From Onchidella celtica (lineage: Eukaryota; Mollusca; Gastropoda; Systellommatophora; Onchidiidae), in assembly GCA_963931925.1 (NCBI GenBank), contig OZ007569.1, positions 72,902,118 to 72,966,117 of the forward strand: a DNA stretch of 64,000 bases. The letters run 5' to 3'. This document shows, piece by piece, positions 13,901 to 28,900 of this stretch (positions are counted from its first letter, which is position 1; each line of letters starts with the position of its first letter). The notes beneath the pieces were generated by a model. It ran no database searches. It worked only from the letters and a program-made list of their open reading frames with translations, and was not told the DNA's origin. The translations under genes and the position numbers were made by a program.

Positions 13901-16900
13901 CAGGCAGTGGAGGAACATGTTAGGCTATGAGGACAACAGGCCTCTACAGGTGGGTGGGGCACTACTGAAATATTGGCTAGTACCAACAACATTGTTATCA
14001 TCAGGAACATGCAAGGTTAGGGGGACACTAGACCTCTGCTGATGGGTGGGGCACCACTATTGTATTCATTATTACCACCTCTATCATCACCATCATCATC
14101 ATCATCATCATGCCAGGTTATGAGGACAGCAGGCCTCTACAAGTGGATGGGGCACTACCATCATATTCATCGCTACCATTGATGGCGTTATCATCATCAT
14201 CATACCAGGTTATGAAGACACCAGATCTCCATAGGTGGGGCACCACCATCATATTCATTACTACCACCTTTTTCATCATCATCAAACTATAATATGACAC
14301 AACCACAATGGCTAGTAGAGTAATATAATATGATATAGATGTCATACATAATGGTACGTGACTTCTTGACACATTCAAAGAGAAATGGAATGCTTGTCCA
14401 TATCACACTCAGTCTGTAGTAAAGAAAGACATGGATCCTTGCTATCAGAATGAACATGAAAGTTATGGTGTCAAATATAGCTCCATATTGTCACGGCTCT
14501 ATGCCAAGGGCATTTATACATCATTTTTGACACTTTTGAGATACTAAGAAGAAACTCCTTTTTTTTTCATGTCGAACATGCCATTATGACTCTATTGAAT
14601 GATTACATTTTCTTATTGGGACACTTATTTTTTCTGTAATATTTTCTGATAGCCCTCATGCTCAGGAATACAGTGAACTGTCAGTTGCCTTTTGGCAAAG
14701 GTCTGACATATGCCATTATTGTAGAGCAGTGACAATATTTATAAGCTTTAGATATTGTAAGCAACTCATTGCAACCTTTTCACATCACCTCACACAACAC
14801 CTGACTACCCCACTTTTACAACCAATTGAAACATTGCATGCTACAGTTGAATGACTCTTTGCCCAACCTTTCAGACCATGCCTGACAGAGAGAAAATATG
14901 GTAAAAAGAAAATGTTGTATGTAGCAAAGCCTTGCATAAGAAATAACACCGAAATAATGCAATAAAATGCAAAGGAAAAGGGAAGACATACTAAGCATTT
15001 GGTGTGCATTACTTTTGTCAAGAAAGAATAATGTAACAGGGTGGAAAATTAAACCAAAAAGAGAATTGAACAAAGAAAAAAAATTGTAGAATGTAAAACC
15101 AATAGAGTAGTTAGCTGTGAGTCCAGACTTGGATGCTCGGAGCGCAGCATGTCCATTGGTGAATGGAGGCTCAAAGTGACACATTGGTTCTAACCGCTGG
15201 GCAGTTTGAGAAGTGAAGGTCAGGGAGCTGACAATCATAGTTCTCACATGAATAAGAAAGTAAATGATAGATTACTGGTACTTCTCCCAGCTGTCCTTGG
15301 GGTGGGGTTAGTTGCTGTCAAACAACACTTGGCTTAACTGAACATTCCACTTTTGTGGAGAATGGCATTCATTGTAGTCATTATAGCATTCCGTCCACAC
15401 AGACAAAGAGAAAGGGATGAGAATCAGGAAGAGATCATAGGTGGCCTTCAAATCAGTTTACTGTCACCAGTATATAGCTAACATAACCTCTGGCAGGAGA
15501 AAGTGGGACACACCTTCCTCACCACTGCCTGCCCCTCTTCCCAGGGTTCATATGTCATCCTTCCTGAGGGGTCATCCATGAAGAACATATACTGGGAGGG
15601 GGGGGGGGGGAAGGAACGGGTTTCCCCTAGTAAATGAAAAGCCTATATAGGGGAGGGAGTTGGAGAGTTGTGAGGGAGTGCACATACGCTTTCAGCTGTC
15701 GTAAACAATTCAGAAAGAAGGTTAAAAACAACATCCAAAAGTAACAGTTGTTGTTTTATATAAAAGGTGGACAAGTTTCTGATGAAACAGTGAAAAATTC
15801 CAAGCAGTATGCCACCTCAATTATTAGAAAATCAAGACCTTATCATAGACAGTCACTTTTCTAATGGCCTGCACAGAGAGAGGAGGTTGAAGTCAAATGT
15901 ATGAAAAGTGTACAGGGGGGAAGGGATGTCAGAGATTGCCAAAATCAAGGTGACATACTTTATCAATGTCCCCGTATGCTAAAGTACCAGGGCTGGATGT
16001 GGGGTCTGTTTCCTCTGATGCCCTATATCCTCAGACAGATTTGTTGACCACAGAGAGATCAGTGATGGAGGTTTTTCACCTCCCCCATGACTAGTTTGTT
16101 TGTTCAGTGCCCCAGGTGTGAGATGTCAGCCCATTGTAAACACAGCTTAACTTGTGGCCAGCTGACCTTGTAACTTTGGTGTGACCAGAAATGTGTTTGG
16201 TCAACTGGGTTTGATTCTGGTATGACCTTGCTACTTTTAATCCTCTGTCAACATTGCGGGGAATTTTTAGCAGTGGCGCGATTCCTTTGGTTTTAATCTC
16301 AAATATAACTCTGGAGAGCTTTACAAAGTCTGGAGGTCAACACAGAATCAAGTATTTGTCATTTTTGTTCAAGGATGTATGTTTGCCGATTTTCCTCAGT
16401 TATCAGAGTTTTTGGCATTAGTATTCCAAGTCTCTTTGTTCCAGGGTTGATCCTGTTTACTGCAATTGCAACCATGTTATGCAACAGCCATGCATACAGG
16501 TACCAGGTTTCATTTGGGATTTTCCTACTTTTGAGCACAAGGCTCTCCAGACTTATATTTAAGATTAAGACCAAAGAAATCGCAACACTGATGAAAATTC
16601 CTGGCAATATAGCAAGGTTGCACAAGTATCAAACCTGATCCCCACTTTTTTAAATGTCTTTGTATTTGTGTGTGTGTGTGTGTGAGAGTCAGTGAAGGAT
16701 TTTATTGAACACCAATTTGTCACTACTGGGGATAGTATATATTTTATATATATGTATCATTCTACTGTTTGTCAAGGGGTTTTTTCCAGATTAGAAAATC
16801 TGTAGGGTGGCAGCATAGCTTGCAATGAAACAAAAATGGTAACAACAAACAAAATGAGAGAAAAGGCTGCATTTTGTAATGCCCGGCAGCTTCAGAGACA

Positions 16901-19900
16901 AACAGCGAAGATGAACGTTGTTAGGGTCGCCTGTTCCAAAGAGAAAATACGGAGTTGTTTTTACTGTTCCAGCTATGGCTTATAATGCAAAATACCATAC
17001 ACCATCAACAAGAGCCATTGAAGAAACATGGCAATGAATCACAAAAGAATAGACATAAAGAGGGAAAAAACCACAAGCTTGCAGTCACAACAGGATCTTC
17101 TTCAGGCACAAAAATTGGAATGTTGATGAACAACAGGCACGTGGACACGTATTAAAAGATTAGAAGCATAACATGAAGATGCCAAAGATTGGGCAACAGA
17201 TAAGTGTCCGCGTCTTTTTAATTTACTGACCAACCATGGCAAGATAAATCTTGCAAATTTTCTTTGTACAAAGACCAACTGCATAGCTAGATCTAGGTCA
17301 CATTAACAACAACAGTTGGATTCAAAGCAAAGACTAATAGATCTGTTTGTTGCACCACAATTCCTTGCAGATTGCACAGATGTGATAAAGTTGACTTTTG
17401 GCCTTCAATGTGTAAAGAGTGGCGTAGAACGCAAGTTCTGGTCACACTTTTTGATTTATATCGGGATACTTTTTTCTGTTCAACTCAGTTGTGGCTCAAA
17501 ATCAACAAAAATACATGTATTAAAAATCTAGTGAACTTCAATATAATATGCCCACATACACCTTTATGTCTTTCTAAGAGTAATATGTTGTTCTGTAGAA
17601 TTTAAGGCTCAGCGGTTAAAAAGCCTTAGATTACAATAGGTCTTATATATGGCCTTTAGGTTACTTCCTTTATAATATGATTATACAATATCCAATGATG
17701 AGCATATGTTACGACTTGGGTTATATGGGGAAGGATGTGCCCTCCAGTGTTAGGATTCAGGGTTCCCAATTCAGGAAGGGTGGCAGATTCTTCTGGGACA
17801 ATAGTCGAAGTCCCCTCGAGTGTTACGGGGCTCGACCAATGTCCCCGCCAGTTGTTACGAAGCTGGTCTCCTCTAGTGTTACAGAGAGGGTCTTCTCAAT
17901 GATGGTATTATGACTGCATTTAAATCGAGAGGTATTTAATATCTAATCTTTCGTACCATGCCACACACTAAGAAAAATCTGAATAAGTTTCATAAACAGA
18001 CCTGCAGGGCCACAAATTTAATTACATTAATTACCCTAACAATTTTGTCTAGATCTATTATATGGTAAAGACAACACCAGCAGCATCAACTCCAAATTCA
18101 ATAACACGTCACTAGAAGTCTACTCTAGATTCCTATAATATTATTATACTTCTGACTCACTAATAATCTAAGTACTAATTATATAGATCTCAGATCTGGT
18201 CTGCCTACTATATGTCAATCAATATACTAATATGGTCTCTGGCGACAATGTCATCTCAGCTATTTGTGCCTAACGCTTATAATGAATCGAGCCCGTCAAT
18301 ACAAACTGACGTAGTTAAGTCTAGAGATCTACTCTAGGATGGGCTGGCAATTCCCCAGCCTCATCCAGACAAATCAATCACAATTCACAGATGTGTATGC
18401 CATACATTCATACTAGTTGCAAGTCAATATATATCTTTATCTTGCATTCTTGGGTAGCACTCCTAGTATATGCGACAATCCTGTCCTACTGGATAACTGT
18501 TATGTTCAGCTCCTCGTTCATTGTTGAGTCATCAATAGACAAACACTTACGATTATTTCCTGGTGTTAGAAACCAGGGAACGATGGACAATAGCGGTGGG
18601 CATATCTCATTCAGGCATATGGATTCATCTCAAATGTCTATAGTGGACTAGACATGAAGTCGTACAAAACTATGATTCTTCAGGCAGAATCGTGCCGACG
18701 CCTGCACAGATTGGAGTTTTCTGTATGGAGTGCTGGACATAGGTATGGCTACACTTTTATACTGTGTAGCCACCTGCAAACTACCGTCCAAATCTCTAGA
18801 TTTGATTGGTGCATCCATGCGAGCTCATCTCGCAGTATTAATATATTCTACGTGGGAGTTGGTCACGGCCTTGTACTAAAACAGACAAGGTCAATTTAAA
18901 ATGTCAAAACAATTACTGAAATCTTTAAACCCTCGTGCTTTCTGCATTTTATGTACGAATTTCTGAACGTGACTAAGCGTCTTAAACTATCTATCCTTAT
19001 TCGCCCCTTCTCTTCCCTTCTAAGTGTTCATCAAAATCACGGGGTCGAGAACGGCTCTGTCACTCCTAGTTATACATTTATTCTATCTCGCCCCACTTTC
19101 TTTCCATCTCTAAAACAAAAGTGTTTCAAACAAACTGTTCACGAGAACAGCTCAAGGACAAATTACGCTGGTTAGAATTAACAAGTCGTGAAGATTTACT
19201 CACTGAACGTCGTGACCTAGCACGGCATTTAGAAGACATTGTGTTTGTGACAGCATACATACTTTATGGATGGCCCTAAAGCTAAATCTTGGTGTGCATT
19301 TCAGCTGAATGAGGAACGCGAGAGTGGTCGGGATCATGAGGACATTGACTTGAAACATGGGAAGCAGGATCCTCTGAACCAGCCCCATGTGGGAGGTGGC
19401 ACCTGGGCAGGAGGTGTAGGTAAGACTTACACTAGTCTTGGGTTTATGCTGTTGCAGTGGGTGGTGAGCAGCAGGGAGAGAGAGAGAGAGAGAGAGATGG
19501 TGCAAAAGAAAGATAGACAGAGGGAGAGACAGAAAGAAAGATGAGAGAGGTAGAGACATAGAAAGAATAAGAGAGAGAATGAGAGAGACAGAGACAGGGA
19601 GAATATGTGTAGACAGGAGTAGAAAGAGTTAGATTTTACTCTATACCCTACGACAGATGACAGGTTTTAGACCTTTTTTAAAATCTAATTCTGGTGCTGC
19701 GTTTGCATAATGGTGAAGGGAGGAGGGACATTTGATAAAAAAAACAACTTTGTGTTCTTTCCAGTGGATGAAAGATTTTATTTTATTTTATTTTTTTTTT
19801 TTTTTAAGCTGCCGTAATATTGCAACTGCACATTTAGACCTATGGTGACATTTTGACAGGCAGATGATGAAACCTTGTAACCTACAATTTATTCAAACAT

Positions 19901-22900
19901 TACTTTTTTTTACATTATTTGAAGCTACAATACTTGACATGTGATTTGTAATGAACGGTAGCAAACACAACTTGAGGCTGTAAAATTATGTAACAAACAA
20001 AACACTCGAATGCAGAATTGTTTGAGAAATGGTTATTCCATCCGGTCGAGCCTCCTCGGGTCAGTCAAGTCAAACGATTTCTCACGTTGTCAAGATCATT
20101 GAGCATTATTTCCATGTGGTTGTATTGGATTCTTTAGCCAGTATATACTTGTTTGTGTTTGCCAGGTGGCAGTGGCACTGCGGGTTTGGGTGGCTTTGGT
20201 GGGCCATACAGATTGGATGCTGGACATCAAGTGTTTCAGGTGCCCCAGTGGGAGAAAGATGCGGTACCTGAACATGTGAGTAGTGGGTCACCTGATTGGT
20301 TAGTGTGTGTGTGCTTTTGTGATGGAAGATGTGGTAGGTGATACTAGGAGTGTTGTCTGGATGCCTAGACTTGACACTTCATTGCTCATGTTCTGCTCTA
20401 TTTACTTTCTCCAAAACACTGAGATAAGACCATAATTTTTTTATTTGATTTGACTTGATGATAGGAATTAGAATCCTGGCATACCAGACGTCCCCATAAG
20501 TGCTCCTCCCCCCACTTAAAGATCCTTTCGATGGTTTTTCTACTTATGGTCCCAGTGGCCAGCTGGTTCGATATTGCATTATCTGTCGTATTGATCCGGC
20601 CTTGTCTCACATCCCTGCAGTATGGCTTAAGAGTGTGGGTTCTATCATTCCAAAGAAATTCCTGAAGGCATCTCACTTCTGGGAGTTGATTTTCAAGTGC
20701 AAAAAAGTTTTCCTAACGATAAAGCTCTGTAAAGTTCAACAAATAAAAAGTACAAGCCCTGTTCTTGAAATGCTCTGATGTGTATCTGGAAGATGGCAGC
20801 ACTAAAATGACAATTACATACCTGTGATATTCCAGCATCCAGAATGTCTGATGCTGCTATCAGAATGCAATTTGAGATGTAGATGACATCATTCTTCATG
20901 TGGAAGATTCCATCAAGAGCTTTAAAAGCAAGATCTTCAAACAGCTATTGAAAAATTACATCAGCGACTTGGCAGAGGGAAATGAATTTCTGGTTTCGTT
21001 GAGTTCACTATCATAATTATTTTCCTGTTCTCTACTCAGCTGGCAGCAGGAAATTCTTCCACGAAATGTTTTCTAGTTAATTTACTTTTTCCAGAGACAA
21101 CAAAGTGAACATGTTTTAATTGGGGAAGGGGGGGGGGGGGGGGTCACTTAGGTTTCTCTGGCTATCATCATGAAAATGTCAGAACTAAATTATCTCAACC
21201 AGATTATCACTTCATAAAATTTCACAGCTAACTGATCTCATTCTCACAGAGATAAGTAATTTCTCCAAGTTACGTGTCAAGAACAACTAAAAAGAGCAGT
21301 TTGGATTCCTTCATTATCTGATTCCTCATTCCAGTATGTAAAGATGGGCATTGATTTGGTGTTCCCTAGTTAACATCATCCTGGACTGTGTGTGACAAGA
21401 GCTTAGGGTTGCCATAGTCTACGATATAAATAGAAATAGATAGGGCTGTCCTAACAAGATTATGGGACCCTGGGCAAAGGAATAGGCTGCGGTGGAATTT
21501 TCTTCCCTGTTTCAAAACCAATGCAAATTTGCATGCCTGGGGCCCCCTAAACCCTTGGGGCCCATGGGCAACAGCCCTGTATGCCCATGTGTTAAGATGG
21601 CACTGCAAATAGATACATCCTTGTGCTGAATTGGACACCAGGTCAGCAAGGTAAACTAGAATTTGACAAGGGCTGTGTGCACCATGAATAGTGTTTGGAT
21701 GTATAGAAAGTGTGGTTGCTCCCTATTTTGGAGCTGTTTGAAATTGTAAATTAAAATAGCCATCAGTAAGCCCTTTCTTCCAGTGAAAACATACTAACAG
21801 CCATTGTTTACCACACTGACCTATTTTTAGCTCTGTACTAACTGTGGGTCAATGAGCCTTATGTGTCTACCACAGCAATCAATCATTAGTGATTCCTCTC
21901 ATTTTATACGTATCCTCTGAGGCAGTGGCGTAGCATGGGTTGCCAACGCCCAGGGAAAGGCAAGTATTGCACCTCCTGTCCCACGGACCCTTACATGGCA
22001 ACGTTTATTCACCCTATCATGCTGAAGAACTGTGTAGAATGCCCAAGCATTTGGAGATTTTCTCTGTGAGGAGGAGGGCATGCTATTTTTATTCATTAAT
22101 ACTAGTTGTTATTTTTTCTTTGGAATTTTGCGGCCGGGCAGCCACCCCTGTGGCCCCGTCCACACTATGCCCCAGCTCTGAGGTACATCAAAACTGGAAC
22201 AGGAAAGTCTGCTTTGCTTGTTTCTGTTAACATTAACAAAATGACCCAAGCCATGCCTATATCTGTGCATAAATATACAAGAGACACTACTGGGCTATTT
22301 CAAACCTTGTCTTGTTTTGCTCTGTAGGTTCGTCAAGCAGCCAGAGAGATGGCCCAGAAAGCTTACAGACAGAGGTGAGAACTCACTTCATTGTCAACTT
22401 AATCCTGTTATGCACTGATGGGGCCTGTCAGTCTCAGACCTGCCATATAGCAATTTGTAGTGCAGTGTTTCTCAACCTTTGTTTGTCCCCTGCCTCGCCT
22501 CAAGTTTCCCAAAAAATGTGTGCCCCACCATGATCAGAAAAAGTTAGTATATTTTGTTGTGTTATACAGAAAGTTGAAAAAATATTTATGTATAATATCC
22601 AGTATGTATGCATAAATTCAAAAGAAGTTTTAATAAAAACTTTATTTGAAGTTTTATTGAACCGGCCAGCAGGTTGCGCATCACCTTTAAAGTTGTGCAT
22701 CTGTTAAGTTCGATGTTTAATCCAAGCCAAACAAGGAAACCATCAACACGGCATAAACAAACAGCAGTTTACCTATTTAGTCAAGTTAAAATACACTGTG
22801 AAATTGAGATTTCTATGGAAAATCCCTATGTCCCATTCTTAAGTCCCATGTCCCACCAGAATATTGCCATGCCCACCTTGAGAAATACTGTTCTAGTTCT

Positions 22901-25900
22901 AGTTAAAACTGGGTCTGACAGGTCCCACAAGATATAAATCAGTAGTGCCTAGTAGTTTTCTGTAATTGAGAGTCTGGGTGTGACAGGACCCACCAAGGTA
23001 CAAATCAGTAATGCTTAGTAGTTTTTCTGTAATTGAGAGTTCGGGTCTGACAGGCCCCACAAGATACAAATGGTATTTGTGTCATTCTCTTATTCAGTGT
23101 TTTAGATTCAGTCTTTTTCCTGTCTGTCTCAAGGCAGAAATGTTGACGCAGAATAGTCATTGGTTGTGCATCTGCAAGCTTTCTTATGCTTTATTAATTG
23201 GATTTTCTTTTTCGTATGTTTCTGTCCACATAACTTGGATTTTGGAGCAACATCGTTTAGCCCATAAAAATGGATAAAACTTCACCCGAGCGTGCTTGAT
23301 TTTAACCACTATTATTTGAAGTGTGGCATTTTCAATCACCTAGTCTATTTCCTGGATTTTAAATATTTACCATCAAGCTTTTACTCTCTTCTCTGTGCCT
23401 CCGGTAAAAATTTCAAAGTGGGAAATAAGTGTGTAGAGACATACAGTAACAATATGCTGCAAGAACCAGTTAACAAGAATATGAAAATGTACAAGTCGAA
23501 CACTTGAGGTAACTTGTGAGAGATACTTTCTCTGTCATTGTTTAATTCCATTTCGGTCCATTTTTAATACTCAGTGTTTGTTGGTCATCCTGACCTTTTG
23601 CTATCTCTGTCCTGCCAGGCTGAAGGAGATTCAGATGAGTGAATATGACGGTCAGTTGTATGAGAGATATTCAGCCAGTGTTCGCAGACAAGTGCAAAGT
23701 CTGAAGGTTGTTCTGGACTCACTTCAGGTAAGACCATAGAGATACACTCGGCAGGGAAGGGGGTATCATACTAGGCTCGGAACGGCACAGTCATCTGCTG
23801 GCAGACAAGAAGTGCACACCATTATTTCCTATATTGTCTTAGTAAATGCAGGCAGACCTTATTATACTAAGCCCAGTCAGACAGTCAACTTCTGCCATTA
23901 TTTCTTGGGTGTATATTTTGCTTTCCAGGATTAATATGATACTCGCTAAGAATGCAACATAATTATGGTGCATTACTTTTGCATGTGCACAGAGAACTGT
24001 CACTGTATGTGTAAGGGGACCCGGAACGCCATTTTATCTCAGGCAAAAAAAGGGTCACGGTACCAAGAGGCTGGTGGCACACACGCCGTACAGTCTTCGG
24101 TGTTCAACCATGAAAAAGTGCTGAAGTCAGGTAGTGGCACAAATCCCATTGGTCATTCATGGTTGAGTGATAAATTTTGAACAGACAGTATGACTTCTGC
24201 CACAATGTGACACAGGCTCACGCTTTCATAGTTGAATGTGAACAATGAATGATCAGTGTCACGCCATGCGTAAACAAAATTTTTAAAACTCTTCACCCTT
24301 GCACCAGTGCCTGCACTGGGCAGTTTGTTTAGTGAATATAACACCAGGAAATTATAGTTTTGACTTCTGCCTAAATAAAATGGCTGCTGATGTATTCATT
24401 TGTGTGTGTGTGATGCGATCTCGAGGTAAGACATGGGAGAAAGATTTGCTTCCTTCTCACAGTTGTGGACACGTGGACAAGGAACAGTAATATAAATTCT
24501 ACCATAGGTTTGTTGCGGACACATCACATTTCACAGACAGCACATCTTAAAGACCAGAAGTAAATAGGAATACATTGTGGTATTGAGTTAGTAGTGTAAG
24601 TCTTCTTCTAACAAACCCTGTCTTTATGATATTTGGCCCCCTTTTTCTGATTGTTTTCACTTAAGACAGCTTTGAGGTGTCAAACTCGCACCATTCTTGG
24701 TGAAGTATTTACTGTAAAGATGCTAATTGTCAAGAGCAAGGTGAGTCGGGATATGGGGAAGATAGCCCTTCGACTGTTCAAGAGGCCAACTCACACTCGC
24801 ACAATCATACCATAAATAATCAAATAACACAAGTTATATATTTAGTCAGGCCTGAGGGGCCTTATTATTACAATATGACAATTCTGACTGCATAATACAT
24901 AATAGTCATCATATAGCATCCAGGGTATAATTCCAATTAACTAACTAGCACTTTTCTAATTATAACTGGCAACCACACATATAAATTCAAGCAAATATGT
25001 TATACATCTGAACTTGTAGCCGTCATGGCCTTCTAACTTATACAGCACAATTCCTTACTAGTATTTGTAACAGCTGAGGTTGTTCTAGCACGTTATAGTA
25101 GGGGGGAGTTAGTTGATCTAACTACAACCCTTTAGAAAACGAAACTATTACAGTTGTAAAATAAATAAACACGAGATCCGACGATAGATTAAATAATACT
25201 AAAGTTTAATAACTGTATAGTGAACAATAAATTACTAGGAAGACACCAGCGAAACTAAATATCTACGCCACACAAAAGGAAACTCACTTACTCACCGACC
25301 AACCACTCACACAGGTCTATATATATAAACATTCCTACAGAAAATTCCCGAAATAAACGTTACCTTTGCCCTCGCACAAACTAACCAATTACGCATCAAT
25401 ACGTCATCAGGTTACATCACTCAAGGCCAAATCTGGCGTAAACATCCTTATCCACAGTGTTATCGAATGTTCGGGAACATACTAATATTTACTGAACGAG
25501 TCAAAACACCTGACAACAAGCGAGCGAGGAAAAAAACTACTCACTAGAAAAGAAGGTCAGGTCACGGAGTACAGTACACTCTGGCGTCAACAATAAAATG
25601 AAAAAAGTAGTGGACACATGCTCAGCCACCAGCACAACAACAAAACCGGGGGAGGGCAAGGGGTAGCCCGCAGACGCTACACAACTCCCCAATTTAAGTT
25701 GAATATCTTTCAACTCCAAAAAACATTATACAGCGTCTGCACTATCGTGAAATAATCTTATAGCACTCCCAATCTCACAAAGGTAGTTGCTAATTCTATT
25801 ACAATTAAACAATTTCAGTGTCTTCCCGAATGTCATCACAAATACGATACAATGCAGTGTACTTTGCATCACTAATACCATAACTAATACAATACCATCA

Positions 25901-28900
25901 TTGCTTCCCAATAGTAAACAGTAGGCCTACTAGTCAAAATAACACAACGCCACCACTGTGGTGAAACAATGGTCAATGATATTATTACAAATCATATAAG
26001 GTGAAACGATGGCCCATCGTTTACACAATGCTTCGTGCACGAATCATAGCATATAACTTGTTGTACATAACATGGTTATCTCCAAAATGTATAACTCATA
26101 CGTACAATGGCAAAAATACCAATACATACCGACCACTGATCAGGGTCTATCTTCATCATATTAGGTCAAAACAAGTTACAACAATGCAATATAACACAAA
26201 CACTGCTTGCTCGCAGTCCCCATTTGGGTTACATTTTCCAAAAATTACACCAAGTTCCATTGGTAACAAATATGACATAGCGTAAAATCAAAATGTGACT
26301 AACGCATCATGACTCTCTATCAGCCATCAATTCAATATTCAGTCACAGGTGAAATATGTCCCCAATTACAGTACAATACTGCCGTCCTAGACATTCATCT
26401 AGTAGGCAAAAGTATGGGTTACAATGCATTTCACTGATAGTGTACTACTTTAAAATACCCTGCTCAGGAAATCGGCACAGACATTTTTTCTGCCTTTTAC
26501 GTAGTGAATCCTGAATCGATAAGACTGTAAAAATAACTCCATCGTAATAACTTTGGACTGTCAAACTTGGCAGAGTTCAAAAACTCTAATGACCGATGGT
26601 CAGTTTGGAGCACAAACTCCTTTCCATACAAATACAAAGTAAACTTTTTTACAGCCCAAACAATAGCTAAACATTCGCGCTCTGAGACCGAATATTTTGT
26701 CTCACGAGGCAATAGGTTACGACTAGCATATGCCACAGGGTACAACTTTCCCTCGTGTTCCTGCATAAGACTAGCGCCTAATCCGCGATCTGATGCATCA
26801 GTTGCTAAGACAAACTCTTTGGAAAAATCTGGCAAACATAACACGGGTTTGGAGATAATGACATTCTTCAAAGAGGTGTACGCTTTCTCCTGCGTTTCAT
26901 CCCACTGAACTATATTGGGCTGACCCTTTCTAAGTAAATCAGACAATGGTGATGCAATCGCTGAAAAGTTAGGAATAAATTCATGGTAATATCCCACTAA
27001 TCCTAAGAATGCTTTCACTTCCTTCTTAGTGGTGGGTCTGGGTGCGTCTCGTACCTTACATACATTCTCTTCTAACAGGCCAATCATACCTTCTCCCACT
27101 AAGTGTCCAACAAAGTCTACTTCAGACGTTCCAATCAGACACTTCGATGGTCTTGCAGTTAATCCAGCTTGGTCCATCCTCTGCAGTAAGTCCTTGAGAG
27201 TCTTCACATGCTCGTCGAATGTCTCTGTATGAATCAGCAGGTCGTCCACATATGCTGTCACATTGTTCATTCCACGGATCAATGGCTTTACGATCCTGTT
27301 CAGTGTGGCTCCTGAGTTCATCATCCCAAAAGGCATCCGAATGAATTCATAGTGTTCGCCCATGGTGACGAACGCCGTCTTGGGAATGTCTTGCTCTCGA
27401 ACTTTCACTTGCCAGTATCCCTTGCTCAGGTCAATCCGAGAGAATAATTTTCCTCTCGAGAGACTCTGAAACACTTCTGATGGCGCTGCTGTCGGATGAG
27501 GGTCGAATACTGTGATCTTGTTTAACCTCCTGTAGTCGATGCAGACTCGGTTGGATCCGTCCTTCTTCTTGACGACAACAATAGGTGAAGCATAAGCTGA
27601 TGAGCTCCTTCGAATGATGCCCAGCCGTTCCATGGTGCTAAGCTCCTCCTTCAATGAGTCGCGCATAGCGTAGGGCACCGGGTATGGTCGTTGACGAACT
27701 GGTACTTCTGTCGTCAGGTCGATGCGATGTTCACCCAACTGACAGCATCCAGGGAGATTGGTGAAGACGTGCTGGTAATTCTTCACCACATCGCAGAGTT
27801 CTTGACGTTGTTCCGATGTCAGTTGCGTTCCATACTGGACATCTCTGTAGCCTTCATTCTGGTCCCAGCTTCCTAGGTCGGCAAGGTCCTCCGTCGTTCC
27901 ACCGTTGTCGCCTCCCAGGTCGCAGTCCTCGATGATTGTCATGCCAGCTGACTCCACGGGTTGACTCTTGTCCATCATGTCGTCCTCTGCCAGTACAGTC
28001 TCAGCACTGTCACCGCCGCCGTCCTTTATGGCGTTGACATGTTCAGGCGTGGTATCTCTCCTACTGTTGTCCATCCCACACATCTCGGTCACAATAGGTC
28101 TCGGTTCCATTGCCACTGCTGCTGCTTTTGACGTCCTTGGAATGTATCTCTTGGGGAGGTTGGCGTGCAAGGTCTTTTCTTTTGCACCCATCTTGACTCT
28201 ATAGTCGTTAACACCGACAACTGAGACTACCTTATATGGTCCCTTCCATTGGACTAGGAGCTTGTTAGTGTTCGTCGGCAGTAGCACCAACACTTCGTCT
28301 CCGGGGCGGAACTTCCTCTCTCGCGCCTTCCGGTCGTAGTAGGTCTTCTGTCTACCTTGAGCCTTGGAGAGTTCTTCCGTCGCTAACTTCCATGTGTCCT
28401 CCAGCCTCTCACGTAGTTCCATGACGTACTGGTAACTGGTCTTCGTTTCCGGCTCCTCTACGTCCTTGGTCCATAGTTGTCGTAAAATGTGCATTGGTCC
28501 TCTCACAGTTCTCCCATACAGCAACTCGAATGGGGCAAACTTGGTCGACTCTTGGGGAACTTCACGATATACGAAGAGCAGCGGGTTGATGTATCTGTGC
28601 CACTGCTTGGGTTGCTCTGCGCACAGTCGCCTTAAGGTCTTCTTCAGTGTGCCGTTAAATCGCTCCACCAACCCGTTGCACATAGGGTGGTAGACTGTCG
28701 AATTCCCAGTAGTCTATTCGTTTCCTTCATGACATCTGACATAAACTGGGTCCCTTGGTCCGACAAGATCTCTTCGGGCACACCCAAACGGCTGTAGATG
28801 TTCACTAAGGCTTCTGCTACCGTTTCTGCGTCGATCTTCTTCAAGGGTGTGGCTTCGGGGTAACGAGTAGCGTAGTCTATATACACCAGGATATACCGAT

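Noticed and set aside
17670..18950. A possible decayed LTR retroelement.
   Set aside because: The sequence texture changes, but I could not find paired termini or a target duplication.
21440..21570. A possible MITE with GGGCTGT/ACAGCCC ends.
   Set aside because: The inverted match is only about 7 bp and no target duplication was found.
24666..24740. A 75-base phase 0/0 open stretch with acceptor TTCACTTAAG and donor AAG/GTGAGT, which looked like another in-frame VWA8 exon.
   Set aside because: Its last 13 bases and the donor lie inside the older solo LTR that begins at 24728, so the apparent exon did not exist before that insertion.
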